The notes under the pieces: generated by a model | What the model was told of the DNA's origin: nothing | The model's input: only the letters and a program-made list of their open reading frames with translations | The model's database searches: none | Position numbers and translations under genes: made by a program | Source: Akkermansia muciniphila | GTDB lineage: Bacteria > Verrucomicrobiota > Verrucomicrobiia > Limisphaerales > SXTU01 | NCBI GenBank assembly: GCA_945874145.1 | Contig: CAMCFN010000021.1 | Span: 1-56,552 of the forward strand | Direction: 5' to 3' | Length of the DNA stretch: 56,552 bases | Shown here: in pieces, positions 1-7,028 of the stretch | How positions within the stretch are numbered: position 1 is the first letter of the stretch | Layout: the number at the start of each line of letters is the position of its first letter

Positions 1-229
1 CGTCGTGGTTGAGGATCTTCTCCAGCTCCTTCTGGCGGGCGACGAGCCCCGGCAGGTCGGCGAACCAGGCGTCACAGCCCGCCTTGATCTTGGCGAAGTC
101 CTTGGCGGGGACAATTTTCTCCTTCACGAGCGCCTCGCTGGCGAGGAGCTCGATTTGGAGCCAGAGCTTGAGTTTGTTTTCGTCGGTCCAGATGGCCCGC
201 ATCTCGGGGCGGGAATAGCGCGTAATCAT
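1..229 (-). CDS. purB: Adenylosuccinate lyase, N-terminal part (runs off the window)
   Basis: Only the first 76 codons are inside the window; the gene continues past base 1. The protein begins MITRYSRPEM and continues RAIWTDENKLKLWLQIE, which matches the conserved opening of adenylosuccinate lyases (tyrosine-serine-arginine-proline followed by the first long helix). The enzyme removes fumarate at two steps of purine synthesis (SAICAR to AICAR and adenylosuccinate to AMP) in the cytoplasm. The catalytic signature region lies outside the window and cannot be checked. The ATG at 229 is the only sensible start because the conserved family N-terminus begins exactly there. The call rests on a short but characteristic segment. 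Confidence 0.85.
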   Translation of the reverse strand, partial: MITRYSRPEMRAIWTDENKLKLWLQIELLASEALVKEKIVPAKDFAKIKAGCDAWFADLPGLVARQKELEKILNHD

Positions 230-347
230 GCGCCCCAAGGAGAAAGGAAAAGGGCGAAAGGCAAAAGGGGAATCCGCGCCCGGACAAATGAAAATCCCGC
301 CGCGGTTGCCCGCGACGGGATTTCACAAAGACGGGGAAACGCTCAGC

Positions 348-1187
348 TCACGGCTGGTCGTATTGGCGCAGGCTGCGCAGCCAGATGTTGCGGAAACGCA
401 TCGGGTTACTGTGGTCTTGGAGCTGGATGAAGACCTCGGGCGCGTGCGGCTTGCTGTAGTCGCCGTTGCGCTGGTGCGGGGTGTTGCCCTGATATTCCTT
501 GCGATGATGCACCACCACGCCGTTGTGGATGACCGTCACCGCCGCCTTCTTAGCGATCTTGCCGTCGGCATCCCAGCGCGGCGACTCGAAGACGATGTCA
601 TAGCTCTGCCACTCACCGGGTTTCTTGCTGGCGTTGGCCAGCGGCGGGGACTGGCCGTAGAGCGCGGCGCACTGGCCGTCGGGGTAGGTCGGGTTCTCGA
701 AGGAGTCGAGCACCTGCACCTCGTAGATGCCGTTGAAGAGCACGCCGCTGTTGCCGCGGCCCTGGCTGTTGCCCTCGACCCTCGCGGGTGTGGCAAACTC
801 CAGATGCAGTTGAAAATCCGCAAACGAGTCCTTGGTCTGGATGCTGCCGGACTTGGGGGCAACTTCCATGTAGCCGCCTTCGAGCTTCCATCCCGCGTCG
901 CCCTTGCCGCTTTTCCACTTGGACAAATCTTTGCCATCAAAAAGCACGGTGGCGTCCGAAGGCGGTGGCGCGAGGTGGCTGAACGTCGCGCCGGGCGTGA
1001 CGGCGGGCGGCGCGGGGCGGGTGCCGTCGTGGACGTGCCACTTGGTGCCGGGGATGAGCGGTGAGGTGGCCTCGTAGCCGAGGCTCTTCTTGGCCGCATC
1101 GGCGGCGGTCAGCGCGACGGCGGCCCCGACGATGACCGCCGGGACAATGAATTTAGGGGAGAGGAATTGCTTGAGCATGGGGCTCAT
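348..1187 (-). CDS. Secreted DUF1080 protein (3-keto-disaccharide hydrolase-like)
   Basis: A 279-residue protein with a hydrophobic N-terminal signal/anchor (roughly residues 8-28, FIVPAVIVGAAVAL). The rest is a DUF1080 beta-sandwich: ATVLFDGKDLSKWKSG opens the domain, GNSGVLFNGIYEVQVLDS is the central strand pair, and FIQLQDHSNPMRFRNIWLR is the typical closing strand. Some DUF1080 members hydrolyse 3-keto-glycosides; many are very abundant and uncharacterised in Verrucomicrobia and Planctomycetes. The frame stays open 39 codons upstream, but that extension is Arg/Pro-rich and lacks a signal, so ATG 1187 is preferred (ATG 1178 is the alternative). It is transcribed toward purB and lies 79 bases downstream of the Lrp-type regulator. 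Exact substrate unknown. Confidence 0.85.
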   Translation of the reverse strand: MSPMLKQFLSPKFIVPAVIVGAAVALTAADAAKKSLGYEATSPLIPGTKWHVHDGTRPAPPAVTPGATFSHLAPPPSDATVLFDGKDLSKWKSGKGDAGWKLEGGYMEVAPKSGSIQTKDSFADFQLHLEFATPARVEGNSQGRGNSGVLFNGIYEVQVLDSFENPTYPDGQCAALYGQSPPLANASKKPGEWQSYDIVFESPRWDADGKIAKKAAVTVIHNGVVVHHRKEYQGNTPHQRNGDYSKPHAPEVFIQLQDHSNPMRFRNIWLRSLRQYDQP

Positions 1188-1266
1188 GATTTCGGCAGGG
1201 TGGAAAAAGGCAAGCCAGTTTCCAGCCCAAGCAGACCCCGGGAGCAACGGAGCCCCCGCCCCGCGG

Positions 1267-1746
1267 CTACGGCGAGACGGCCAAGCGCTCTTCCGTCGCG
1301 GCACGGCCCATGATCACGCCCTGTTCTTTGTAAGTCTTGAGCATGAAGTGCGTGGACGTGGAGATGACGCCCTGGATGGTGGAGAGCTTCTCCGCGACGA
1401 AGGAGGCCAGCGCGCGCAGATTGTTGCCCTCGAGCACGACGAGCAAATCATAGCCGCCGCTCATCAGGTAGCAGGACTTCACCTCGTCATATTTGGCGAT
1501 GCGCTCGGCAAGCCGATCGAAGCCTCCGCCCCGCTCGGGCATAAGCTTCACTTCGATGACCGCGCGCACGGTGTCGCCGCCGACCTTCTCCTCGTTGAGC
1601 ACGGTGCGGTAACCTAGAATGGTGCCGTCAGCTTCCAGCGCCCGCACCTTCGCCACGACTTCCGCCTCGGTGAGGTTGAGCATGGCGGCGATCTGGGCCG
1701 GCTTGAGCGAGGCGTCGTTGCGGAGCAGCTTCAGCAAAATATCCAT
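1267..1746 (-). CDS. Lrp/AsnC-family transcriptional regulator
   Basis: A 159-residue protein with the two-domain plan of the Lrp/AsnC family. Residues 1-50 form a winged helix-turn-helix (LKPAQIAAMLNLTEAEVVAKV, then DGTILGYRTVLN), and residues 60-145 form the RAM/ACT-like effector domain (VRAVIEVKLMPERG, DEVKSCYLMSGGYDLLVVLEG, VISTSTHFML). Members sense amino acids or similar small ligands and oligomerise on DNA. The start at ATG 1746 is chosen because upstream codons are low-complexity and the domain begins directly. It is divergent from the NagA-like gene, with an intergenic region dominated by a long palindrome, so it could regulate itself, that gene or the downstream DUF1080 gene. The ligand cannot be read from sequence. 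Confidence 0.9.
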   Translation of the reverse strand: MDILLKLLRNDASLKPAQIAAMLNLTEAEVVAKVRALEADGTILGYRTVLNEEKVGGDTVRAVIEVKLMPERGGGFDRLAERIAKYDEVKSCYLMSGGYDLLVVLEGNNLRALASFVAEKLSTIQGVISTSTHFMLKTYKEQGVIMGRAATEERLAVSP

Positions 1747-1805
1747 GTGCAAGGTGTAGCGGGAAGGCCCTCTGCTGCGAAGACTTTTCCTGACCGTGCG
1801 AAGGC

Positions 1806-1925
1806 AACCACGAATGGACACGAAGGAACACGAATGGGGCAGCTTGTCTCGTTAACCCAATCCCGTGGGTCGAGCGAGTGCGGGATGCTCTGTTCATTCG
1901 TGTCAATTGGTGTCCATTCGTGGTT
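1806..1925. repeat. Long imperfect palindrome (family CCACGAATGGACAC)
   Basis: The left arm AACCACGAATGGACAC (1806-1821) plus GAACACGAATG (1826-1836) pairs with the right arm CATTCGTGTC (1895-1904) plus GTGTCCATTCGTGGTT (1910-1925). The stem is about 30 bases and imperfect, around a loop of about 58 bases. It fills most of the space between the divergent Lrp-type and NagA-like genes. Such dispersed palindromes resemble REP-like elements; the same base style recurs at 3151-3200. Confidence 0.8.
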
Positions 1926-1941
1926 AAGTTCCCGCCACTGC

Positions 1942-3162
1942 ATGGCACGAAGCGCTCGCGAACCCGCACTCGTCTTTCACAACGGCACCGCCGTGCTGCC
2001 GGAGAAGCTGCTGCCTGACGCAGTCGTCATCTGCGAAGGCGGCCGCATTAAGCGTGTCGGACACCTCCGCACGCTGCCGCGCGACGCAACGCTGGTGGAT
2101 GCCAAAGGCGGCTACATCACGCCCGGTTTCGTGGACATCCACGTCCACGGCGGCGACGGCGCGGACTTCATGGATGGCACGGCTGACGCGGTGCGCACGG
2201 CCTGCCGGGCACACGCCCGACACGGAACGACAACCATCTTTCCCACGACCACGACGGGCTCGCCCGAACAGCTTTGCGCAATGCTTCAGGCGTGTCTTGA
2301 AGTGCAGCGAAGCCGGAATCCTGCGGATGGGGCGCGGATCGCGGGCGTTCACTTCTACGGCCCTTACTTCGCACCGGACAAGGTCGGCTGCCACTCACAG
2401 GCTGGGCGGCGCGATCCGGACGCGCGCGAGTATCGGCGGCACTTCGCGACGGGCATCATCCGCATCGCGACCTGCGCGGCGGAACTGCCGGGAGCGGAGA
2501 AGTTTTACCGCGAGGCACGGAAGCGCGGCTGTCTGATCACCTGCGGCCACTCGAATGCGACCTGGTTGGAGATGGCGCGCGCCTTCCGCGCCGGGATGCG
2601 GCACGTGGACCACTTCTGGTGCGCGATGAGTTCTGTCGCGTCGCTGCGGCAGCGCTACGGAACGCCGATGCAGGCAAGCATGGAGCAGTTTGTTCTCGCC
2701 CACGAAGCGATGAGCACCGAGGTCATCGCGGATGGCTGCCATCTCTCGCCGGAACTGCTGGATTTCGCGTATCGCCAGCTCGGGCCGCATCGCCTGTGCC
2801 TCGTGACGGATGCGAACCGCGCGCTGGACATGCCGCCGGGCCGCTATCGCTTCGGCTGCGTGGCGGACGGCGAATGGATTGAGAGCGACGGTCGCGTGGG
2901 CTTCGTGCCCGGTGGCGGCGCACTGGCCAGCTCCGTCGTCGGTCTCGACGCGATGGTGCGTAACATGAAGGCGATGACATCGGCGTCACTCCCGGAAGTC
3001 ATCCGCATGGCGAGCCTCACGCCGGCGGAACGCGCTCGAATCGCAGGCGAAGTCGGCAGTCTTGTTCCGGGCAAGCGCGCCGACGTCCTCGTGCTGAACC
3101 AGCGTCTGCGGTTGAAGCAGGTGTTCCTTGGTGGCGTAGAAAGTTCTTCCGCCACGGATTGA
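1942..3162 (+). CDS. nagA: NagA-like N-acetylglucosamine-6-phosphate deacetylase family protein
   Basis: A 406-residue amidohydrolase. Family features in order: the metal-binding VDIHVHGGDGADFMDGT, the GHSNAT histidine motif, HVDHFWCAM in place of the usual HLxNAM, the catalytic LVTDA, and a C-terminal AxxPAERARIAGEVGSLVPGKRADVLVL. NagA removes acetate from GlcNAc-6-phosphate during amino-sugar and peptidoglycan recycling. Odd: the glutamate of the canonical HLEGP metal-ligand motif is tyrosine here (Y139 in HFYGPYF), so metal binding must differ from the E. coli enzyme and the substrate may differ too. ATG 1942 is preferred over an open in-frame extension that merely translates the upstream palindrome. 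No nagB or nagK is adjacent. Fold call is strong; substrate is tentative. Confidence 0.8.
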   Translation: MARSAREPALVFHNGTAVLPEKLLPDAVVICEGGRIKRVGHLRTLPRDATLVDAKGGYITPGFVDIHVHGGDGADFMDGTADAVRTACRAHARHGTTTIFPTTTTGSPEQLCAMLQACLEVQRSRNPADGARIAGVHFYGPYFAPDKVGCHSQAGRRDPDAREYRRHFATGIIRIATCAAELPGAEKFYREARKRGCLITCGHSNATWLEMARAFRAGMRHVDHFWCAMSSVASLRQRYGTPMQASMEQFVLAHEAMSTEVIADGCHLSPELLDFAYRQLGPHRLCLVTDANRALDMPPGRYRFGCVADGEWIESDGRVGFVPGGGALASSVVGLDAMVRNMKAMTSASLPEVIRMASLTPAERARIAGEVGSLVPGKRADVLVLNQRLRLKQVFLGGVESSSATD

Positions 3163-3200
3163 ACGCGGACTCCGTGTTCAACCGATGCTTTATCCGTGGC
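3151..3200. repeat. Nested palindrome at nagA 3' end (family CCACGGATTGAAC)
   Basis: The outer arms GCCACGGAT (3151-3159) and ATCCGTGGC (3192-3200) are perfectly complementary. Inside them TTGAACGCGGA faces TCCGTGTTCAA with one mismatch. The element overlaps the nagA stop codon and ends seven bases before the convergent aldehyde dehydrogenase stop, so it may also act as a two-way terminator. It is similar in style to the palindrome at 1806-1925. Confidence 0.75.
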
Positions 3201-3206
3201 AAAGAA

Positions 3207-4664
3207 TCACGCCGAGTAGTCGAGATACACCGTCTTGAGCTTGGAGTAGAACTCGACCGCGCCGGCTCCCTGTTCCTTGAAGGAGTCGGTGCTGCTATTC
3301 TTCACGCCGCCGAACGGGGCCTGGAGCGCGAGGCCGGTGGAAATCTGGTTCACCTTCACCACGCCAGCCTGGATGCGCTCGGTGTAAAGCATGGCCTTCT
3401 TGAAATCGCGCGTGACGAGGCTGGCGCTGAGGCCCACGTCCACGCTGTTCGCAACGGCAAGGGCTTCGTCGAAGCTGTCCACGGGGATGATGCCGACGAC
3501 GGGGCCGAAGACCTCTTCGCACGCAATGCGCGCGGCGGGCTTCACGTTGCCGAGCACGGTGGGGTGCATGAAGTAGCCGTGCGCAAGATCGCCGTCGGTT
3601 AGGCGCGCGCCACCGCAGAGGAGCGACGCGCCTTCCTGCTGGGCGATAGCGACGTAGTTCAAGTTGCCTTCCAACTGCGCCAGGCTCACGGCAGGGCCCA
3701 TCGTGACGCCAGATTTCAAACCGTTGCCGACCACGATGGCCTTCGCTTTTTCGATGAGCTTCGCGGCGAACGCGTCCGCCACGCTGCGCTCCACGATGAC
3801 GCGGCTGGTCGCGGTGCAGGCCTGGCCGGTGAGGCCAAAGCCGGCGATGGCCACGAGGCGCGCGGCGAGGTCGAGGTCAGCGTCAGCGAGAACGATGGTG
3901 GGATTTTTGCCGCCCATCTCCATCTGCGCGCGGGCCATGCGCGGCGCGAGCTGCTGGTAAATCTGCGAGCCAACTCCGAGTGAACCGGTGAAGGACAACG
4001 CCACGACGACGGGGTTGGTGGCGAGTTCGCCGCCAACTTCCTTGCCGTTGCCGATGACGACGTTCAGCACACCCTTAGGCAAACCGGCTTCGGCGAGAAT
4101 CTTAGCCAGCTCACAAGTCATCGCGGGCGCTTGCGAGGCGGGCTTGATGATGACGGCGTTGCCGCTGACGAGGGCGGGGGCCATCTTCCACGCCGGGATG
4201 GCGATGGGGAAATTCCACGGGGTAATGAGCGCGACCACGCCGAGTGGCTCACGGCGGGTGTAGAGCAACTGGCTCGGCAAATCATGCGGGATGGTCTGGC
4301 CGCCGAGCACGTAGCTCAGGCCGCCGAAGAAGCGGAAGATGTCGGCGGTGCGCTGCACTTCGCCGGTGGCCTCGGCGAGCGTCTTGCCTTCTTCACGCGT
4401 GAGCAGTTCAGCAAGCTCCGGCTTGCGTGCCTCGATGAGCTGCGAGGCCTTGCTCAAGACGCGCCCGCGCGCCACGGAGGTCTGGGCAGCCCAGCCGGGG
4501 AACGCAGCCTGCGCGGCGGTGATGGCCGCCAGCGCATCGGCGCGGCCACCCTGCGGATACTGCGCGACGGCTTCGCGTGTGTCGGCGGGGTTGAGGTTGG
4601 TGAAGGTCTGACCGGACTGGGCGGGCACCCAGTCACCGCCGATGAAGTTTTGGTAGCTGCGCAT
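3207..4664 (-). CDS. NAD(P)-dependent aldehyde dehydrogenase, probably 2,5-dioxovalerate (alpha-ketoglutarate semialdehyde) type
   Basis: A full-length 485-residue aldehyde dehydrogenase. It has the cofactor-binding TPWNFPIAIPAWKMAPAL segment, the FTGS loop, general base E249 in QMEMGGKNP, nucleophile C283 in GQACTATSR, and the C-terminal EEVFGPVVGI and LQAPFGGVKNSS motifs. From memory the overall text, especially MEMGGKNP, CTATSRVIV and the PFGGVK-SS end, resembles Bacillus YcbD and other alpha-ketoglutarate semialdehyde dehydrogenases, which finish the non-phosphorylative breakdown of sugar acids to 2-oxoglutarate. No sugar-acid dehydratase is nearby to confirm this, so the substrate is inference; the family is certain. 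It is convergent with the NagA-like gene. Confidence 0.9.
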   Translation of the reverse strand: MRSYQNFIGGDWVPAQSGQTFTNLNPADTREAVAQYPQGGRADALAAITAAQAAFPGWAAQTSVARGRVLSKASQLIEARKPELAELLTREEGKTLAEATGEVQRTADIFRFFGGLSYVLGGQTIPHDLPSQLLYTRREPLGVVALITPWNFPIAIPAWKMAPALVSGNAVIIKPASQAPAMTCELAKILAEAGLPKGVLNVVIGNGKEVGGELATNPVVVALSFTGSLGVGSQIYQQLAPRMARAQMEMGGKNPTIVLADADLDLAARLVAIAGFGLTGQACTATSRVIVERSVADAFAAKLIEKAKAIVVGNGLKSGVTMGPAVSLAQLEGNLNYVAIAQQEGASLLCGGARLTDGDLAHGYFMHPTVLGNVKPAARIACEEVFGPVVGIIPVDSFDEALAVANSVDVGLSASLVTRDFKKAMLYTERIQAGVVKVNQISTGLALQAPFGGVKNSSTDSFKEQGAGAVEFYSKLKTVYLDYSA

Positions 4665-4768
4665 GGGCGTGACTTAACACGCCTTTGCGAGGGAAGGAAA
4701 GTTCCAGTTCGCGCGGAAGCCCGCTCGGAAGCGGTGGGAAAGGCGACTGCCAGCGCCGTCACGACGCA

Positions 4769-4939
4769 TCAGCGGCGGTCGTAGAGCATGCCCGGCACGC
4801 CACCTTCCCAGCCCTTGGGAGAATTCCACGGGCGGGTGGAGGCGTTGTCGGGCTCGGTCGTTCCGCAACCCGTGGCAAGCAGCACCATCGCCAGAGCGGC
4901 CATGGCGAGCAGACTTCGTCCCAAGAGGCGGAGGTTCAT
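4769..4939 (-). CDS. Small lipoprotein with RPWNSPKGWEGG tail
   Basis: A 56-codon gene. The product starts MNLRLLGRSLLAMAALAMVL and has a lipobox LATGC, giving a mature lipidated peptide of only about 30 residues: CGTTEPDNAS, then RPWNSPKGWEGGVPG, then MLYDRR. The lipobox predicts signal peptidase II processing and membrane anchoring. Its ATG lies one base after the stop of the upstream coiled-coil gene (TAAGATG), so the two are very likely translationally coupled and work together. I recognise the RPWN...GWEGG ending as recurrent in small lipoproteins of Verrucomicrobia but know of no function. Confidence 0.75.
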   Translation of the reverse strand: MNLRLLGRSLLAMAALAMVLLATGCGTTEPDNASTRPWNSPKGWEGGVPGMLYDRR

Positions 4940-4940
4940 C

Positions 4941-5735
4941 TTACTTTGTGGGAGGTAACACGGTGGAGGAGGGCGTCAGGATGTCGTCACCTTCTTGGAT
5001 GTCGCTCTTCTTGAAGCCAGCCATCACGTTGGCGATGGCGTAATCCGTCTCCACCTTGTGGAGTTTCACACGGGCCACGAGCTTGCCGCCGCGGCTGATG
5101 GTCATCTCGCCGTTCTTGAGCAGGCCGTGGTTGGCCCCGATGTCGAGCACCACGAAGTCCCACTTGGGATCGACGGCGGACACCTTGCCCATGAGGCCGG
5201 CGGGCAACGCCACCGCACCCTTGGGGTTCAGGAAGCCCTGCAATTCGCCGCCAATTTTCGTGAGTTGGACCATGGCCAGCCGCTGCTCGCTCTTGAGGAG
5301 GGACAGTTCGTAAGTGGCCTTGGGCAGCTCTGCGTTAATCTGCCGAATCTTCGGCGGCGTGAGGCCGAGTTTGGCGAGGTCGAAGTATTCGGCGCTCTGC
5401 ACCTTGATGACCTCGGTCTCCTGCTTGGCCTTGTTGGTCTCCTGCGCGGCGGCGACGGCCTTCTGGCGCTCGGCATCAGCGGCTTTCTTGGCGGTATCTT
5501 CAGACTCCTTCGCTTGCTTGAGGTCACTCTCAAAACCGTCGCTCTTGCTCTTGGCATCCGCCAAGTCAGCGGTCAGTTTCTTGCTCTTTTCCTGCTCCTT
5601 GCCAAGGTCGCCCGCGACTTTCTTCTCCTTGCCCTTCAGATCTTCGAGGAGCGGTTTTACTTTCATCTCGCTGACCGCGATCACACCGGCACCGGCCAGA
5701 ATCACAGCGAAAAGGATGAGCCTGAGGAACAGCAT
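4941..5735 (-). CDS. Membrane-anchored coiled-coil protein with conserved C-terminal beta domain
   Basis: A 264-residue protein. Residues 3-22 form one membrane segment or uncleaved signal (FLRLILFAVILAGAGVIAV). Residues 28-110 are a charged, Lys/Glu/Ala-rich coiled coil. From about residue 180 comes a compact domain, GKVSAVDPKWDFVVLDIGANHGLLKNGEMTI..., that looks like a small beta barrel. The build suggests a periplasmic scaffold or envelope protein. It has the clearest promoter in the window just upstream and is coupled to the small lipoprotein gene that follows. I do not recognise a named family. Function unknown; expression as a two-gene operon is inferred from the one-base spacing. Confidence 0.75.
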   Translation of the reverse strand: MLFLRLILFAVILAGAGVIAVSEMKVKPLLEDLKGKEKKVAGDLGKEQEKSKKLTADLADAKSKSDGFESDLKQAKESEDTAKKAADAERQKAVAAAQETNKAKQETEVIKVQSAEYFDLAKLGLTPPKIRQINAELPKATYELSLLKSEQRLAMVQLTKIGGELQGFLNPKGAVALPAGLMGKVSAVDPKWDFVVLDIGANHGLLKNGEMTISRGGKLVARVKLHKVETDYAIANVMAGFKKSDIQEGDDILTPSSTVLPPTK

Positions 5736-5763
5736 TTTGTTCGGTGTTTAGGTTAAATTGGCC

Positions 5764-5796
5764 ATTATAATTAGGCGCTGGCCGCAGGGGTGTCAA
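5764..5796 (-). promoter_or_regulatory. Sigma-70-type promoter of the coiled-coil/lipoprotein pair
   Basis: On the minus strand a perfect -35 TTGACA (5796-5791) is followed after 17 bases by TAATTA (5773-5768), which overlaps a perfect TATAAT (5769-5764, spacing 21). Transcription would start near 5757-5761, about 22-26 bases before the ATG at 5735. Confidence 0.75.
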
Positions 5797-5820
5797 CGCT
5801 GAGGTTTGGGGAAGCCAGCC

Positions 5821-6975
5821 TCAATAGAGAATCGTGAAGCTCCCATCCGGCTCCGCCACGGCGGCCGCCAGCCCCCAAACGGGGATTCCCTCCCGCCGTT
5901 GCGGCTCGCCCACGGGCCGCCCATCGGGGCGAAACAACTGCCAGACCAGCGACCCGCCGCGTTGCCAGCCCGTGCCCTCGGTCCAGACGAGCAGGGTTTC
6001 GCCAGCGGGGTTCACGGCGAGCACGGGGTGCTTGCCCTTCGCGGTGGTGGTGGGCCGGATGGGCGCAAGGGTGTCAAGCTCGGGCAGCCTCAGCGCGGCA
6101 TACTGAACTGCCCCATCCGTCTCCCACGCCGCCAGCAGAGAGCCCCGCCCTTCCATCATAAACTCCGAACTCATCGGACATTGGCTCAACCGCCAGCGGT
6201 GGAGGGTGGTGCTGGTGAACCGGCTGCCGTGATCGCGCGACACCAGCAAGGTCATGTCCCGGTTCAACGCACTGGCCGCCGTGCGATACAGCGCAAAGAG
6301 GTTGCCCTGCGCATCCGCGAAGGCCCGCATGCCGCAGCAGGCGCACGCGCCGGTCGGCTCCGGGTTCACGCTGCGCTCGCCCGCGAAGGTGCGCCCTTCG
6401 TCCTGCGACCGGGCCAGGAAGACCGCGCGACCCGCCTCGCCGGCTTGGTTGCCCGGCGGCGCGCTGTGCCAGAGCACGTAAACATTTTCCTTCGTGTCTG
6501 CGGCCACCGTGCCACCGCCATCGAGGTGTTGGGTGCCAGAAATTAAATTGCGCTGCGGCTCGAAGGCGGTGCCACCGTCATCGAGCCGCGCGTAGAGCAA
6601 CGGCGCGCTTTGGGTGGGCGGCTTGGGCAGGGCCTGCATCGAGCCGTTCCAGACCACATGCACGCGCCCACCCTTTCCCAAGGCAAACTGCGCGCCGCGA
6701 ATGGTCCCCACGGCCACCGCGCTGCCCGGCTGGCTGTTCACTCGAATGGGCGGGGAGAACGTCGTCTTCCCCGGTGCCCGACGGGTGTAGAAGACGTCGC
6801 ACCCCTTGGGATCGCCCTTCAGATAGACGAGATGCAGCGTCCCCTGTGCATCCATTACCGCCTGCGGTTGCAACGCCCCGGCGGGTGCCCGCTGCGCACG
6901 AACCTCAGCCGCGAGGGCGCAATTGGAATACGCACTCACTAGCCACACCATGGCAAACATCAGCAGGGACTTCAT
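5821..6975 (-). CDS. Secreted BNR/sialidase-like beta-propeller protein
   Basis: A 384-residue protein with a clear signal peptide (MKSLLMFAMVWLVSAYSNCALA). Repeating strands with Asp-box-like patterns follow, for example FLARSQDEGRTFAGE and LLVSRDHGSRFTSTTLHRW, typical of BNR six-bladed propellers such as sialidases. A cysteine cluster ACACCGM sits mid-protein. Whether it hydrolyses a glycan is unknown: I cannot place the sialidase arginine triad with confidence. The upstream in-frame extension to 7212 is Arg-rich shadow of the rny 3' end and is rejected; ATG 6975 begins the signal peptide. It lies 53 bases after rny. Confidence 0.75.
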   Translation of the reverse strand: MKSLLMFAMVWLVSAYSNCALAAEVRAQRAPAGALQPQAVMDAQGTLHLVYLKGDPKGCDVFYTRRAPGKTTFSPPIRVNSQPGSAVAVGTIRGAQFALGKGGRVHVVWNGSMQALPKPPTQSAPLLYARLDDGGTAFEPQRNLISGTQHLDGGGTVAADTKENVYVLWHSAPPGNQAGEAGRAVFLARSQDEGRTFAGERSVNPEPTGACACCGMRAFADAQGNLFALYRTAASALNRDMTLLVSRDHGSRFTSTTLHRWRLSQCPMSSEFMMEGRGSLLAAWETDGAVQYAALRLPELDTLAPIRPTTTAKGKHPVLAVNPAGETLLVWTEGTGWQRGGSLVWQLFRPDGRPVGEPQRREGIPVWGLAAAVAEPDGSFTILY

Positions 6976-7028
6976 GGCGCAGGAGCAGAGCGTAAACCCT
7001 GACCGGAGGCAACTGCGGAGGCTCCGAG

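Noticed and set aside
1747..1941. In-frame N-terminal extension of the NagA-like gene (65 codons)
   Set aside because: It is only the translation of the long palindrome at 1806-1925 and precedes the family N-terminus.
4680..4768. Possible tRNA or small RNA downstream of the small lipoprotein gene
   Set aside because: No cloverleaf, no T-loop GTTCRA motif and no strong hairpin could be found.
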